Assembly (NCBI RefSeq): GCF_017652985.1
Contig: NZ_JAGGDJ010000011.1
Coordinates: 1 to 64,000 of the forward strand
Reading direction: 5' to 3'
DNA: 64,000 nucleotides
Source of the DNA: Paenibacillus artemisiicola
Lineage (GTDB): Bacteria; Bacillota; Bacilli; Paenibacillales; Paenibacillaceae
The notes beneath the pieces are model-generated. The model ran no database searches. It was not told the origin of the DNA and saw only the letters and a list, made by a program, of their open reading frames with translations. Within the stretch, counting starts at the first letter, position 1; each line of letters begins with the position of its first letter. Both the position numbers and the translations under genes were made by a program. Positions 17,985 to 26,291 of the stretch are shown one piece after another.

Positions 17985-18285
17985 TCGTATCAAGTGTAAC
18001 CTCTGGTTTTTCCTCGAATTGATGTGATTTACCCTCCACGAATCACCGCAGTTTAATTCCTTTTAACACGGCTGCTTGAAGGAACACGGATTCACCACTG
18101 GCGCGGTCTAGGAACCGCAAGGACGATCGAGAGGTCGGGCTATCGTCGCTTTCGTGCATGTTTATGAAAGTAGGAAGACATGGCGGTTACGCTTAACTAT
18201 ATCGGGGCAGCGCTGCAGGTAATACCCGGCGCTACGCTCTGCTTGCACATACAAGACCCCCGCTTCGTTACGAAGCGGGGGTCGT
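17985..18285 (+). ncRNA. Putative structured noncoding RNA, family not identified
   Basis: A transcript of about 300 bases is bounded by a near-consensus promoter and a 13-bp terminator-like hairpin. Its ends can pair: GTAT and GTGTAA (17987-17999) with TTGCAC and ATAC (18243-18252). Local hairpins inside include GTGATT/AATCAC (18024-18046), GCGGT/ACCGC (18103-18118), GACGAT/ATCGTC (18122-18147) and CATGT/ACATG (18157-18182). No open reading frame with a ribosome site is present, and the sequence is AT-richer than its neighbours. The closed-end shape recalls 6S RNA or the raiA/SAR-type RNAs of Firmicutes, but I cannot match either. It lacks the conserved blocks of RNase P, SRP RNA and tmRNA. 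Confidence 0.55.
18255..18283. terminator. Hairpin terminator at the 3' end of the putative RNA
   Basis: GACCCCCGCTTCG and CGAAGCGGGGGTC form a perfect 13-bp stem with a TTA loop. Neither side has a long T-run, so it may work in both directions: for the RNA and for the opposing EamA gene that ends at 18317. Confidence 0.7.
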
Positions 18286-18316
18286 CCAATTTCTATGGGC
18301 GCCGACGCGCGCCCGC

Positions 18317-19243
18317 TCAGGCGCCGATCGACGCCGGCTCGCGGCGTTCGATGCCGATCCACAGCAGGCCGGCCGCCATGAAGGCCGTGCCGGCCAGCTG
18401 CCAGCCGCTGAACGCTTCGTCGAAGAACAGATAACCGGCCCCGACCGCGGAAGCCGGCACGACGTAGCGGAAGAAATTCGCCCGCGCGGCGCCGATGCTG
18501 AACATGCCGGCGTTCCAGACGACGAAGGCGAAGACGGTGCAGACGAACACGTTGAACAGGATCGCCGTATACTCGCTGCCGCCGAGCGCGGCCCACTCGA
18601 CCTTGCCCCAGGAAGGCAGGGTCAACGGAAACATGAACAGCACGCCGAACGCCGTATACCAGGTGCTGACGCGCAGCGCGGAGTAGCGCTGCATGAGCGG
18701 CATGCAGGCCAGGTTGAACAAGGCGCCCACGACGCTGACGGCCAAGGCGAGCAGGTTGCCGGTCATGTGGCCGGACGAGAGGTCGAAGCCTTCCCCGCCG
18801 CCGAGAATGATGAAGCACACGCCGACGATGGCGGCGATCCCGCCCGCGACGAGGCGCGGCGTGATCCGCTCCCGCAGGAAGAGCGGCCCGAACAGCGCGG
18901 CGAAAATCGGCCACGGCGCGACGTTCAGGAGCGACGCGTTCGCGAGCGTCGTGTATTTGATGGAATACATGACCGCGATCTCGAGCCCGGTCACGCCGAA
19001 CAAGCCGAGCACCGCGAGGCGGGGCAGCTCCTTCGCGGGCAGCCCGACGCTGCCCTCCCGCGCTTTCAGCAGCAGGAAGAAGAACGGCAGCGCGAGCGAA
19101 AAGCGCAGGAACGAGAACAGCACCGGATCGAACGTCTCCATCCCTTTTCGCGATACCCCGAAATTCGCGCCCCAGACGGCGGCGACGACGGCCAGCCCGG
19201 CATAATGCATCCATCTGCGTTCCTGCTTCTTCATCTCTCTCAT
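18317..19243 (-). CDS. EamA/DMT-family transporter
   Basis: The 308-residue protein has ten predicted transmembrane helices in two EamA repeats. The first starts at AVVAAVWGANFGVSRKG and the second at LLALAVSVVGALFNLACMP. The family includes exporters of amino acids, nucleotides and other metabolites, so the substrate cannot be read. GAGGAG lies 7 bases upstream of the ATG at 19243; a second ATG at 19234 is possible. The gene stands alone, and the 270 bases upstream of it show nothing recognisable. Confidence 0.88.
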   Translation of the reverse strand: MREMKKQERRWMHYAGLAVVAAVWGANFGVSRKGMETFDPVLFSFLRFSLALPFFFLLLKAREGSVGLPAKELPRLAVLGLFGVTGLEIAVMYSIKYTTLANASLLNVAPWPIFAALFGPLFLRERITPRLVAGGIAAIVGVCFIILGGGEGFDLSSGHMTGNLLALAVSVVGALFNLACMPLMQRYSALRVSTWYTAFGVLFMFPLTLPSWGKVEWAALGGSEYTAILFNVFVCTVFAFVVWNAGMFSIGAARANFFRYVVPASAVGAGYLFFDEAFSGWQLAGTAFMAAGLLWIGIERREPASIGA

Positions 19244-19516
19244 GTCTCTCCTCGAACCCCATTCCCCCGGTTGGTCGCTTGCGTGAAGCCTGACAACAGT
19301 TTGCCGGATTCGCGAGGGAAACTCAATACAAAAATTCCGGCTTCCGGCACGTCGTCGCGGCCATCGCGGGCGCGTTCGAAAGACGGGCCTTTGCGACGGC
19401 GGGGATTCGCGCGCGGAGAACCGCCTTGGCCTGGCGGCCGGGCGGCCCCGAGCGGGATCGGGCCGAGGCGCGCGGGCGAGCAGCGGCCGGCGGGAAGCGC
19501 CGCCGGAACCGCGGCG

Positions 19517-20083
19517 TCACTCCTCCGGCCGCGGCCGCGCGGACGACGGCTTGAACAAGGGCAGCGCCCAATCGATCCAGCCGACCTCTTCCCGCAGCAG
19601 GCGCATCCGCCGCTCGTAGAGCAGGTAGCGGCCGAACTGCTTGGACGCGATGTCCGCGACGGGCGGATCCTCGTCCTCCTCCATGCCCTTCATGCCCTCC
19701 TGCATGCGCGCCAGCCGGGCGAGCAGCGCCTCGCGTCGTTCCAGGAACAGCTTGCGGCCCGTCTCCGGATCCAGGAGGCCGATCGCGTAGATCTTAATGA
19801 GGAATTCGTCGCGCTCGAGAATATCCGACGGCGGCTGCTCCTTGATCCAGGCGCGCAGGCGCCCGGTGCCGGCGTCCGTGATGCTGTACAGCTTCTTGTC
19901 CGGCTTGCCGGTCTGGCCGATGAGCTCGAAGGTGACCAGTCCCTCCTTCTCCAGCTTCGCGAGCAGCGGATAAATCTGGCTGTGCTGCGCCTGCCAGAAG
20001 ACCTGCAGCAGCTTCGTGAGCTCGTACCCCGAGCAGGGCTTGCGCGCCAGCATGCAGAGCAGGGCGTAAGCTAATGCGATCAT
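19517..20083 (-). CDS. PadR-family transcriptional regulator
   Basis: The 188-residue protein has the PadR winged helix-turn-helix at 1-80 (YALLCMLARKPCSGYELTK, then SQIYPLLAKLEKEGLV). A C-terminal helical PadR domain follows (about 90-175) with the typical dimerisation segment. PadR proteins usually repress detoxification or transporter genes. The ATG at 20083 is preferred over the frame start at 20152, which adds 23 atypical residues; AGGGGG lies about 11 bases upstream. The target may be the divergent membrane-protein gene at 20247, which is an inference from position. Confidence 0.88.
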   Translation of the reverse strand: MIALAYALLCMLARKPCSGYELTKLLQVFWQAQHSQIYPLLAKLEKEGLVTFELIGQTGKPDKKLYSITDAGTGRLRAWIKEQPPSDILERDEFLIKIYAIGLLDPETGRKLFLERREALLARLARMQEGMKGMEEDEDPPVADIASKQFGRYLLYERRMRLLREEVGWIDWALPLFKPSSARPRPEE

Positions 20084-20246
20084 GAACGGTAATCCCCCTA
20101 CGATAATGCGTTTTTCTGAAAAAATGGTACCACAAATCGGCGCGAAACGCATGCCGGCGCCTCGAGGGTACCACGAAAGTTAGAACTCTCCGCGCGCGCG
20201 GGGCGGCGCTATGCTGGAAACAAACCTTCCCGAAGGAGTGACTCCC

Positions 20247-20759
20247 ATGGCCGACCCGACCGTCCCTCTCTCCCGGCACATTCTGCCCTGGCTGGGCCGC
20301 AAGCTGGCGGCCGCCGCGGTCGCGACGGCGATCTCCGCCGTCTTCCTCCCCGCGTTATTCCATTTCGCGTCCGGCAGCCCGTCCTGGGCGGATGCGCTGA
20401 CATCCTGGCTGTTCGGCAGCTTCTTGCTGCTGCTCTACGCCGCGCCGTTCAACTTCGTCTACGGCGTCGCCTGCTCCATGCTGATCGAGCTGACGCTCTT
20501 CCGGCTGCTCCATCGCCGCCCGCACGCCCCGATCTCGCTGCTGCTGCACGCCCTCTGCGGCTTTTGGGCGCTGCCGCTGCTGTTCGGCGCCCTGAGCGGC
20601 GGCTGGCTCGGCGCCTTGTGCGCGGCGCTCTTCTTCTTCGCGGACCTCACGCTGGCGAGTACCGGCAGCCGGCGAAAGCGGCTCGGCGCCGCGCTCGCCT
20701 TCCTGCTCCTCCTCTCCCTGGTCCCGCTCTGCGTCTCGCTCTTCGCGGCGGCTTTTTAA
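20247..20759 (+). CDS. Hypothetical integral membrane protein
   Basis: The 170-residue protein has about four to five hydrophobic segments, at roughly 20-40, 55-80, 95-115 and 145-168. I do not recognise a family. AAGGAG lies 8 bases before the ATG at 20247, whereas the longer frame start at 20211 lacks a site. It is divergent from the PadR regulator gene with about 160 bases between them, and the two may form a regulator/target pair. Confidence 0.7.
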   Translation: MADPTVPLSRHILPWLGRKLAAAAVATAISAVFLPALFHFASGSPSWADALTSWLFGSFLLLLYAAPFNFVYGVACSMLIELTLFRLLHRRPHAPISLLLHALCGFWALPLLFGALSGGWLGALCAALFFFADLTLASTGSRRKRLGAALAFLLLLSLVPLCVSLFAAAF

Positions 20760-20919
20760 GCCTGGCCGATGCATTGCCATGGTTGCGCTTTCTTGCTAAG
20801 ATTGAACTAGAATCCAAGCAGAATGAAACCAGTAAGGGAAGCTGCGCGTTGAACAGACGCCGCACGGCACGGAACAGCGCTCCTGTCACCGGTTCTGCGG
20901 ACAAACGAGGTGCATGGCA

Positions 20920-21288
20920 ATGAACAAGGCGGAAGCGGAATTCAGCAATTTGGTCAAAGCCTTCCGCAAGCGCCACATGGGCAAAGGCCCCGGCCGCATC
21001 ACGACGACCTTCTGCAAGCATTGGGCGATTTGCGAGATGGAAGGCAACCTCTCCCCCGTGGAGAAGTTCATCGCGACGGCCGACGACGGCAAGCAGATGC
21101 TGCGCGAAGCGCGCACGCAGTGGGTGAAGGACATTTACCGCAACCACCCGCCGGTCGAGATGGAGGCGCTGCTCGGCGCCCGCTTTTTGGAGCTGTACGT
21201 GGATATCGATATCGATAAGGATTTCGGCATGTCGATCTTCGTGTTCGATCAGGACATCGAGCGCAAGTTCGGCGGAAGCCGCCCATAA
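20920..21288 (+). CDS. DUF2294-family protein
   Basis: The 122-residue soluble protein resembles the DUF2294 family, whose biochemical role is unknown. Visible hallmarks are KAFRKRHMGKGPGRITTTF near residue 15 and the ending VFDQDIERKF. The ATG at 20920 is chosen because GAGG lies 9 bases upstream; the ATG at 20914 is only 3 bases away from it. It precedes a molybdopterin oxidoreductase and fdhD on the same strand, but a terminator-like region separates them, so co-regulation rather than a single transcript is likely. Confidence 0.78.
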   Translation: MNKAEAEFSNLVKAFRKRHMGKGPGRITTTFCKHWAICEMEGNLSPVEKFIATADDGKQMLREARTQWVKDIYRNHPPVEMEALLGARFLELYVDIDIDKDFGMSIFVFDQDIERKFGGSRP

Positions 21289-21330
21289 CGGCACGCGTTG
21301 GCGCTTGGCAGCGAACCTGCGAGAGACTAA

Positions 21331-21399
21331 CCGCGTTCGGGACGATTTTTTTCCGGTCTGGCAACGGCTTGGAGAGAAAGCGCCCCGGCGCGGTTTTTT
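21331..21399 (+). terminator. Terminator or leader attenuator between the DUF2294 and oxidoreductase genes
   Basis: ACCGCG pairs with CGCGGT around a GC-rich interior and is followed by seven T (21393-21399). A second run of seven T lies at 21350-21356 within the loop. It stands about 70 bases before the oxidoreductase start, where it could also act as a regulated leader. Confidence 0.55.
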
Positions 21400-21466
21400 T
21401 GTCCCTTCCGGCTCGTTCGCGCGCCGGCGCCCGCATGCCGCCGACGTTCGAGAGGAGACGCTTAAG

Positions 21467-23845
21467 ATGGGGAAAACGAAGCACACGGGACCGGTCAAGC
21501 TGCCCGGCCGCCCGGATCCCAAGCTGTGGGTCAGCAAAATGCCGTTCGGGCTCGGCAAGGTGAAGCCCCACCATATCCGCGACACGCTGAAGGTCGTGGC
21601 GGAGAACCGCGACAATCTGCCGTACGCGTACCGCATCCTGACGCAGGGCGTCTGCGACGGCTGCGCGCTCGGCGTGTCCGGCCTGCACGACCGGACGCTG
21701 GCGGGGCCGCACGTCTGCACGACGCGCCTCAACCTGCTGCGGCTGAACACGATGCCGGCCATCAAGCCGGACGTGCTGCACGCGGACATCGACGAGCTGC
21801 GCAAACACGACAGCGCCGCGCTGCGGAAGCTCGGCCGCCTGCCCTACCCGCTCATCCGGCGCAAGGGCGAGCGGCGGTTCAGCCGGCTGTCCTGGGACGA
21901 GGCGCTCGATCTGATTGCGGCGCGCATCCGCGCCATCGATCCGAAGCAGCTCGCCTTCTACCTGACGGCGCGCGGCATCACGAACGAATCGTATTACGCG
22001 GCGGCCAAGGCCGCCCGCTTCCTCGGCACGAACAACATCGACAACGCCTCGCGCATCTGCCACTCGCCGTCCAAGACGGCGCTGAAGCGGTCGGTCGGCA
22101 TCGGCGCGTCGAGCTGCAATTACAAGGACTGGATCGGCACGGACGTGCTCGTCTTCTGGGGCAGCGTCGCCGCGAACAACCAGCCGGTCTCGACCAAGTA
22201 CATGTATGCCGCCAAGCGCAAGGGCACGCGGATCATCGTGATCAATCCGTACCGCGAGCCGGCGATGGACGGCTACTGGGTGCCGTCCATCGCGGAATCG
22301 GCGCTGTTCGGCACGAAGCTCGCCGACGACTTCTACCAGGTCAACATCGGCGGGGACATCGCCTTCATGCACGGCGTCATGAAGCATTGGTTCGACATGG
22401 AGGCCGCGAAGCCCGGCTCCGCGGTCGACCATGCGTTCGTCCGCGAGCACGCGAACGGCTACGACGCTCTTCGCGCGCACGCGCAGCGCCAGGACTGGGC
22501 GCAGCTGGAGCGCTCCTCCGGCCTGACCCGCGCGCGGATGACCGAATTCGCCGAGCTGCTGGCGGCCGCGAAGTCCGGCGTCTTCGTCTGGAGCATGGGG
22601 CTGACGCAGCACCGCTTCGGCACGGACAACATCTCGCAGGTCGCGAACCTGGCGCTGCTGCGCGGCTTCCTCGGCCGCGAGCACTGCGGCCTGATGCCGA
22701 TTCGCGGCCACAGCGGCGTGCAGGGCTCCGGCGAGATGGGGGCCGATCCGTTCAGCCTGCCCGGCGGCGAATTCAAGGGGATGGACATCCCGCGCATCGA
22801 AGGCGTCTGGGGCTTCCCGCTCCCGCGCTGGCAGGGCGACATCGTCGGCGTCACGCTGGAGAACGCGATGCTGCCGGACGACCACGAACGGAAGCTGAAG
22901 GTGTTCTACACCTCCGGCGGCAATTTCCTCGAGACGATGCCGGACCCGGACTTCGTCCGCGCGTGCCTCGAGGCGGTCGACATCCGCGTGCACCAGGACA
23001 TCGTCCTGAACACGTCGACGCTCGCCGACGCGCGGGAGGCGGTCGTCGTCCTCCCGGCCATGACCCGCTACGAGCAGCCGGGCGGCGGCACGTCCACCTC
23101 CACGGAGCGGATGGTGTATTTCTCGCCGGAGATCGCCGGTCCCCGCATTGAGGAAGCGCGCGCGGAATGGGCCATCTACGGCGACCTGGCATCCCGGGTG
23201 TATCCGGAGCGCGCCAAGGCGGTCGTCTTCCGGAGCGCCCAGGCGCTGCGCTCGGAAATCGCGCTCGCCGCGCCCAATTACGACGGCATCCAGTTCCTGA
23301 AGGAACGCGGCGACGTGTTCCAATGGGGCGGCGCGTGGCTGTGCGAAGGGGGCGTCTGCCCGACGCGGGACGGCCGCGGCCAGCTGCTGCCGATCGAGCT
23401 GCCGGAGCTGCGCAAGCCCGAGGGACATTTCTACGTGACCTCGCGCCGGGGCAAGCAGTTCAACTCGATGATCTACAGCGACAAGGACGCGTTCAACGGG
23501 GCCGACCGGTACGACGTGCTCATGCACCCAAACGACGGCGCGAAGCACGACATTAAGGAAGGCGACCCGGTCGTGCTCTACAATGCCAGCGGCACGTTCC
23601 ACGGCCGGGCCAAATTCGCCTCCGTCGCGCCGGGCAACCTGGAGCTCTTCTGGCCCGAATGCAACGCGCTCATTCCGAAGAAGGTGTACGAACCTCATGC
23701 CGGCATCCCCGAATACAACGCGGCGGTCGTCCTGGAGCGCGCGGACACGTACCATGCGCTGAAGGATACCCGCTACGTGGAGAAGCGCATCGCCGAGCTG
23801 GACCATGAAGCGGACGAAGAAGAGGGCCGCCATGCGTCGACATGA
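21467..23845 (+). CDS. FdhF/YdeP-type molybdopterin oxidoreductase
   Basis: The 792-residue protein is a DMSO-reductase-superfamily enzyme of the FdhF-like/YdeP branch. It has GVCDGCALGVSGL near residue 62, the cofactor-binding SRICHSPSKTALK region, WGSVAANNQP, and a C-terminal molydopterin dinucleotide domain with HPNDGAKHDIKEGD. Only one CxxC pair is seen near the N-terminus rather than a full four-Cys cluster motif, as in YdeP. The substrate is uncertain: formate is suggested by the adjacent fdhD, but YdeP-like proteins have other roles. The ATG at 21467 has GAGGAG 8-9 bases upstream; the longer frame from 21305 runs through the leader hairpin. Confidence 0.9.
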   Translation: MGKTKHTGPVKLPGRPDPKLWVSKMPFGLGKVKPHHIRDTLKVVAENRDNLPYAYRILTQGVCDGCALGVSGLHDRTLAGPHVCTTRLNLLRLNTMPAIKPDVLHADIDELRKHDSAALRKLGRLPYPLIRRKGERRFSRLSWDEALDLIAARIRAIDPKQLAFYLTARGITNESYYAAAKAARFLGTNNIDNASRICHSPSKTALKRSVGIGASSCNYKDWIGTDVLVFWGSVAANNQPVSTKYMYAAKRKGTRIIVINPYREPAMDGYWVPSIAESALFGTKLADDFYQVNIGGDIAFMHGVMKHWFDMEAAKPGSAVDHAFVREHANGYDALRAHAQRQDWAQLERSSGLTRARMTEFAELLAAAKSGVFVWSMGLTQHRFGTDNISQVANLALLRGFLGREHCGLMPIRGHSGVQGSGEMGADPFSLPGGEFKGMDIPRIEGVWGFPLPRWQGDIVGVTLENAMLPDDHERKLKVFYTSGGNFLETMPDPDFVRACLEAVDIRVHQDIVLNTSTLADAREAVVVLPAMTRYEQPGGGTSTSTERMVYFSPEIAGPRIEEARAEWAIYGDLASRVYPERAKAVVFRSAQALRSEIALAAPNYDGIQFLKERGDVFQWGGAWLCEGGVCPTRDGRGQLLPIELPELRKPEGHFYVTSRRGKQFNSMIYSDKDAFNGADRYDVLMHPNDGAKHDIKEGDPVVLYNASGTFHGRAKFASVAPGNLELFWPECNALIPKKVYEPHAGIPEYNAAVVLERADTYHALKDTRYVEKRIAELDHEADEEEGRHAST

Positions 23846-23923
23846 CGGACGGCGCCGCGCGGGCGCGGCGCCTCGCGGAACGGACGCCGGCCGAGGCCCG
23901 GCGACAGGAGAGGAGGAGACGGC

Positions 23924-24730
23924 ATGCTGCCCCGTATCGTAACGACCTGGCCGATCCGCAAGTACGCGGACGGCGCAGCCATCCAGCGGGAGGACGACAT
24001 CGCGTCGGAATACCCGCTGACGCTGGAGGTGGACGGCGAAGAATTCGCCACGATCGTCTGCTCGCCGACGGATCTGGAGGAGCTCGCGATCGGCTTCCTC
24101 GCGTCCGAGGGCATCATCCTCGAAGCGGCGGACGTGAAAGAGCTGCGGATCGACGAGGCGCGCGGCTACGCGTACGCGTCGCTGCACCGCCCGCAGTCGA
24201 CGGGCAAGGACGACTACGCGAAGCGGTTCATCGGCTCCTGCTGCGGGAAGAGCCGGCAGTTTTATTTTCGCAGCGACGCCCGCACGGCGCGGACGTCGAT
24301 GACGCGGATGACGCTGACGCCGGGCCAGTGCATGGCGCTCATGCGGCTGCTGCAGCTCGAGTCCGCCGACTTCCGGCTGACCGGGGGCGTGCACAACGCC
24401 GCGCTCTGCACGGCGACGGAGCTGCTCGCCGCGCGCACCGACATCGGCCGGCATAACGCGCTCGACAAGCTGTTCGGCTATGCCCTGCGGGCGCGCATGC
24501 CCGTCGCGGACAAGATCATCGCCTTCAGCGGCCGGATCTCCTCCGAGGTCGTCCTGAAGGCGGCGAAGATCGGCGTCGGCTTCCTGCTGTCGAAGTCCGC
24601 GCCGACGGACCTCGCCCTGAAGCTCGCCGACGACCTCGGCATTACCTGCGCGGGCTTCATCCGCGGGCAGGAAATGAACGTGTACACGCACGGGCACCGG
24701 ATCGTGGACGAGAGCTCGCCGGACGCGTAA
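23924..24730 (+). CDS. fdhD: Formate dehydrogenase accessory sulfurtransferase FdhD
   Basis: FdhD carries sulfur from a cysteine desulfurase to the molybdenum cofactor of formate-dehydrogenase-type enzymes. The 268-residue protein has CSPTDLEELAIGFL, the catalytic SCCGKSR cysteine region, GGVHNAALC and the diagnostic DIGRHNALDKL. GAGGAG lies upstream of the ATG at 23924. It follows the oxidoreductase gene by 78 bases on the same strand, which fits delivery of sulfur to that enzyme. Confidence 0.95.
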   Translation: MLPRIVTTWPIRKYADGAAIQREDDIASEYPLTLEVDGEEFATIVCSPTDLEELAIGFLASEGIILEAADVKELRIDEARGYAYASLHRPQSTGKDDYAKRFIGSCCGKSRQFYFRSDARTARTSMTRMTLTPGQCMALMRLLQLESADFRLTGGVHNAALCTATELLAARTDIGRHNALDKLFGYALRARMPVADKIIAFSGRISSEVVLKAAKIGVGFLLSKSAPTDLALKLADDLGITCAGFIRGQEMNVYTHGHRIVDESSPDA

Positions 24731-24752
24731 GGGCGCGGCGCGCATGCACGCG

Positions 24753-24784
24753 AAAAAAGGCGTCTGCCGATAACGGCAGACGCC
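24753..24784 (-). terminator. Terminator of the GH29 gene (also faces fdhD)
   Basis: GGCGTCTGCCG and CGGCAGACGCC form a perfect 11-bp stem with a 4-base loop. On the minus strand it is followed by six T, so it mainly stops the fucosidase transcript. It also lies just downstream of fdhD. Confidence 0.88.
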
Positions 24785-24817
24785 TTCGTTATGCCCGATT
24801 GCCCGTACCCCGCGCCT

Positions 24818-26101
24818 CTAGAACGCCAGCGCCGGGTCGCCCGCGTAATGGACCGAAAGCCCGCGCAGCGCCGGCTCCCCTTCGCTCGACGTCACTTCCA
24901 CGATGACGCCGGCGGCCTTGACCGCCGGGATGCGGACGATCGCTTTATGTCCGATGTTGCGGCCTTCGTAGATCGCGACGAGCCGGCGGGACTTCGCCGA
25001 CACGATCGACACGGTGAACGCCTGCACCTGCTCGCCACCCGCCAGTTCCTCCTGGAGGATAATGTGGTCGATCAGCTGCGGCTTCTCCGCGTCGTACCGC
25101 CACTGGCGGCCCTCCCGCGCGAAGTCCGCGAGCGTCGCGAGCGGCGAGCCGAAGCGGCGGCGGATCTCCTCGCCGAAGCGCGCGAGATGCGCGGTATCCT
25201 TGGCCGGCAACAGGCCTTCGCGGTTCGGGCCGATGTTGAGCAGCAGATTCGCGCCGCGCCCCACGGACAAGTAGTAGAGCCCCATCAGCTCGTCGACGCT
25301 CTTGACGAGATGCTCGTCTTCGTCGCTGTAGAACCAGCTCTTGCCGTTCGCCCGCATCTGCACGTCGCATTCCGCCGGCAGCCACAGCCGCTCGCCGAAC
25401 CGTTCCTTCTCCTCCGTGTAGATCGAGAAGTCCGCGGAATCCGCGACGTTCCAGCACGGCACCGGCGCGATGCCGTCCTCGTTGCCGACCCAGCGGAAGT
25501 CGGGATCGCCCATGTTGAAGATCAGAATCTCCGGCTGCAGCCCGCGGATCGTGCCGATGATCCGGTTCCAATCGTATGCGTGGTCCTCGGAGCCGCAGCC
25601 GTCGAACCACAGAATGTCGATGTCGCCGTATTCGGAGAGCAGCTCCGTGATCTGGTTGACGAAGTAATCGTCGTACGCCTTGGCGTCCTGCGTGTAAAAG
25701 TCGGCCGAGCCGTCGAAAGGCGAATAATACAGCCCCGCCTTCAAGCCGTGCTTCCGGCAGGCGTCGACGTAGTCGCGCACGACGTCGCCGCGGCCGTCCT
25801 TCCACGGCGAAGCCGCGACCGTGAACCGGCTGTACTTGGACGGCCAGTTGGAAAATCCGTCGTGATGCTTCGCCGTCAGCACCGCGTACTTCATCCCCGC
25901 TTCCTTGGCCGCGCGGATCCATTGCTCACAGTCCAGCCGAGCCGGATCGAAGGCCTCCGGGGTCATCGGCCGCTCGTCGAAATCCGCGTACCCCTCATAG
26001 AACGTGCGCAGCCCGAAATGCAGAAAAAGCCCGAATTCCCAATCTTGAAACGCCAATTGCTTCGCCGTCGGCACGACGCGCGGATTCGTTTCCGTTGTCA
26101 T
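24818..26101 (-). CDS. Alpha-L-fucosidase, GH29
   Basis: The 427-residue enzyme has FGLFLHFGLRTFYEG near residue 23, AKHHDGFSNWPSKYS, and the catalytic nucleophile Asp167 in DILWFDGCG. GANLLLNIGPNREGLL is also typical of GH29. There is no signal peptide, so it would act in the cytoplasm on imported fucosylated sugars. The C-terminal third looks like a small beta-sandwich. It lies downstream of a CUT1 sugar ABC transporter on the same strand, which likely imports its substrate. AAGGCGGG stands 6 bases before the ATG. Confidence 0.93.
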   Translation of the reverse strand: MTTETNPRVVPTAKQLAFQDWEFGLFLHFGLRTFYEGYADFDERPMTPEAFDPARLDCEQWIRAAKEAGMKYAVLTAKHHDGFSNWPSKYSRFTVAASPWKDGRGDVVRDYVDACRKHGLKAGLYYSPFDGSADFYTQDAKAYDDYFVNQITELLSEYGDIDILWFDGCGSEDHAYDWNRIIGTIRGLQPEILIFNMGDPDFRWVGNEDGIAPVPCWNVADSADFSIYTEEKERFGERLWLPAECDVQMRANGKSWFYSDEDEHLVKSVDELMGLYYLSVGRGANLLLNIGPNREGLLPAKDTAHLARFGEEIRRRFGSPLATLADFAREGRQWRYDAEKPQLIDHIILQEELAGGEQVQAFTVSIVSAKSRRLVAIYEGRNIGHKAIVRIPAVKAAGVIVEVTSSEGEPALRGLSVHYAGDPALAF

Positions 26102-26244
26102 CGTCAGCCCGCCTTTCGATTATTGTCGCTCTGCATGGAATCATTTCGACGGCGGGCTGCCGGCTTCCTTCGCCCGTTCGCCGCGTTCCGTCTTTCCGTT
26201 CATTCGGATCGCTCGGGCCTCCCTCGGGACGGCCCCGGAGCTCC

Positions 26245-26275
26245 GAAACAAGAGAGCCGGCCCGAAGGCCGGCTC
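26245..26275 (-). terminator. Terminator after the solute-binding protein gene
   Basis: On the minus strand GAGCCGGCC-TTCG-GGCCGGCTC is a perfect 9-bp stem followed by TCTTGTTTC. It lies between the binding protein and the fucosidase and may allow partial read-through. Confidence 0.75.
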
Positions 26276-26291
26276 GAGCGCATGCGCCGGT

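Noticed and set aside
17985..18285. Riboswitch for the EamA gene
   Set aside because: The EamA gene is on the opposite strand and ends towards this region, so a leader function does not fit; an independent RNA is more likely.
21068..24745. 1225-residue open frame on the minus strand
   Set aside because: It is exactly opposite the oxidoreductase and fdhD genes, has no recognisable motifs, and reflects high GC at the third codon position.
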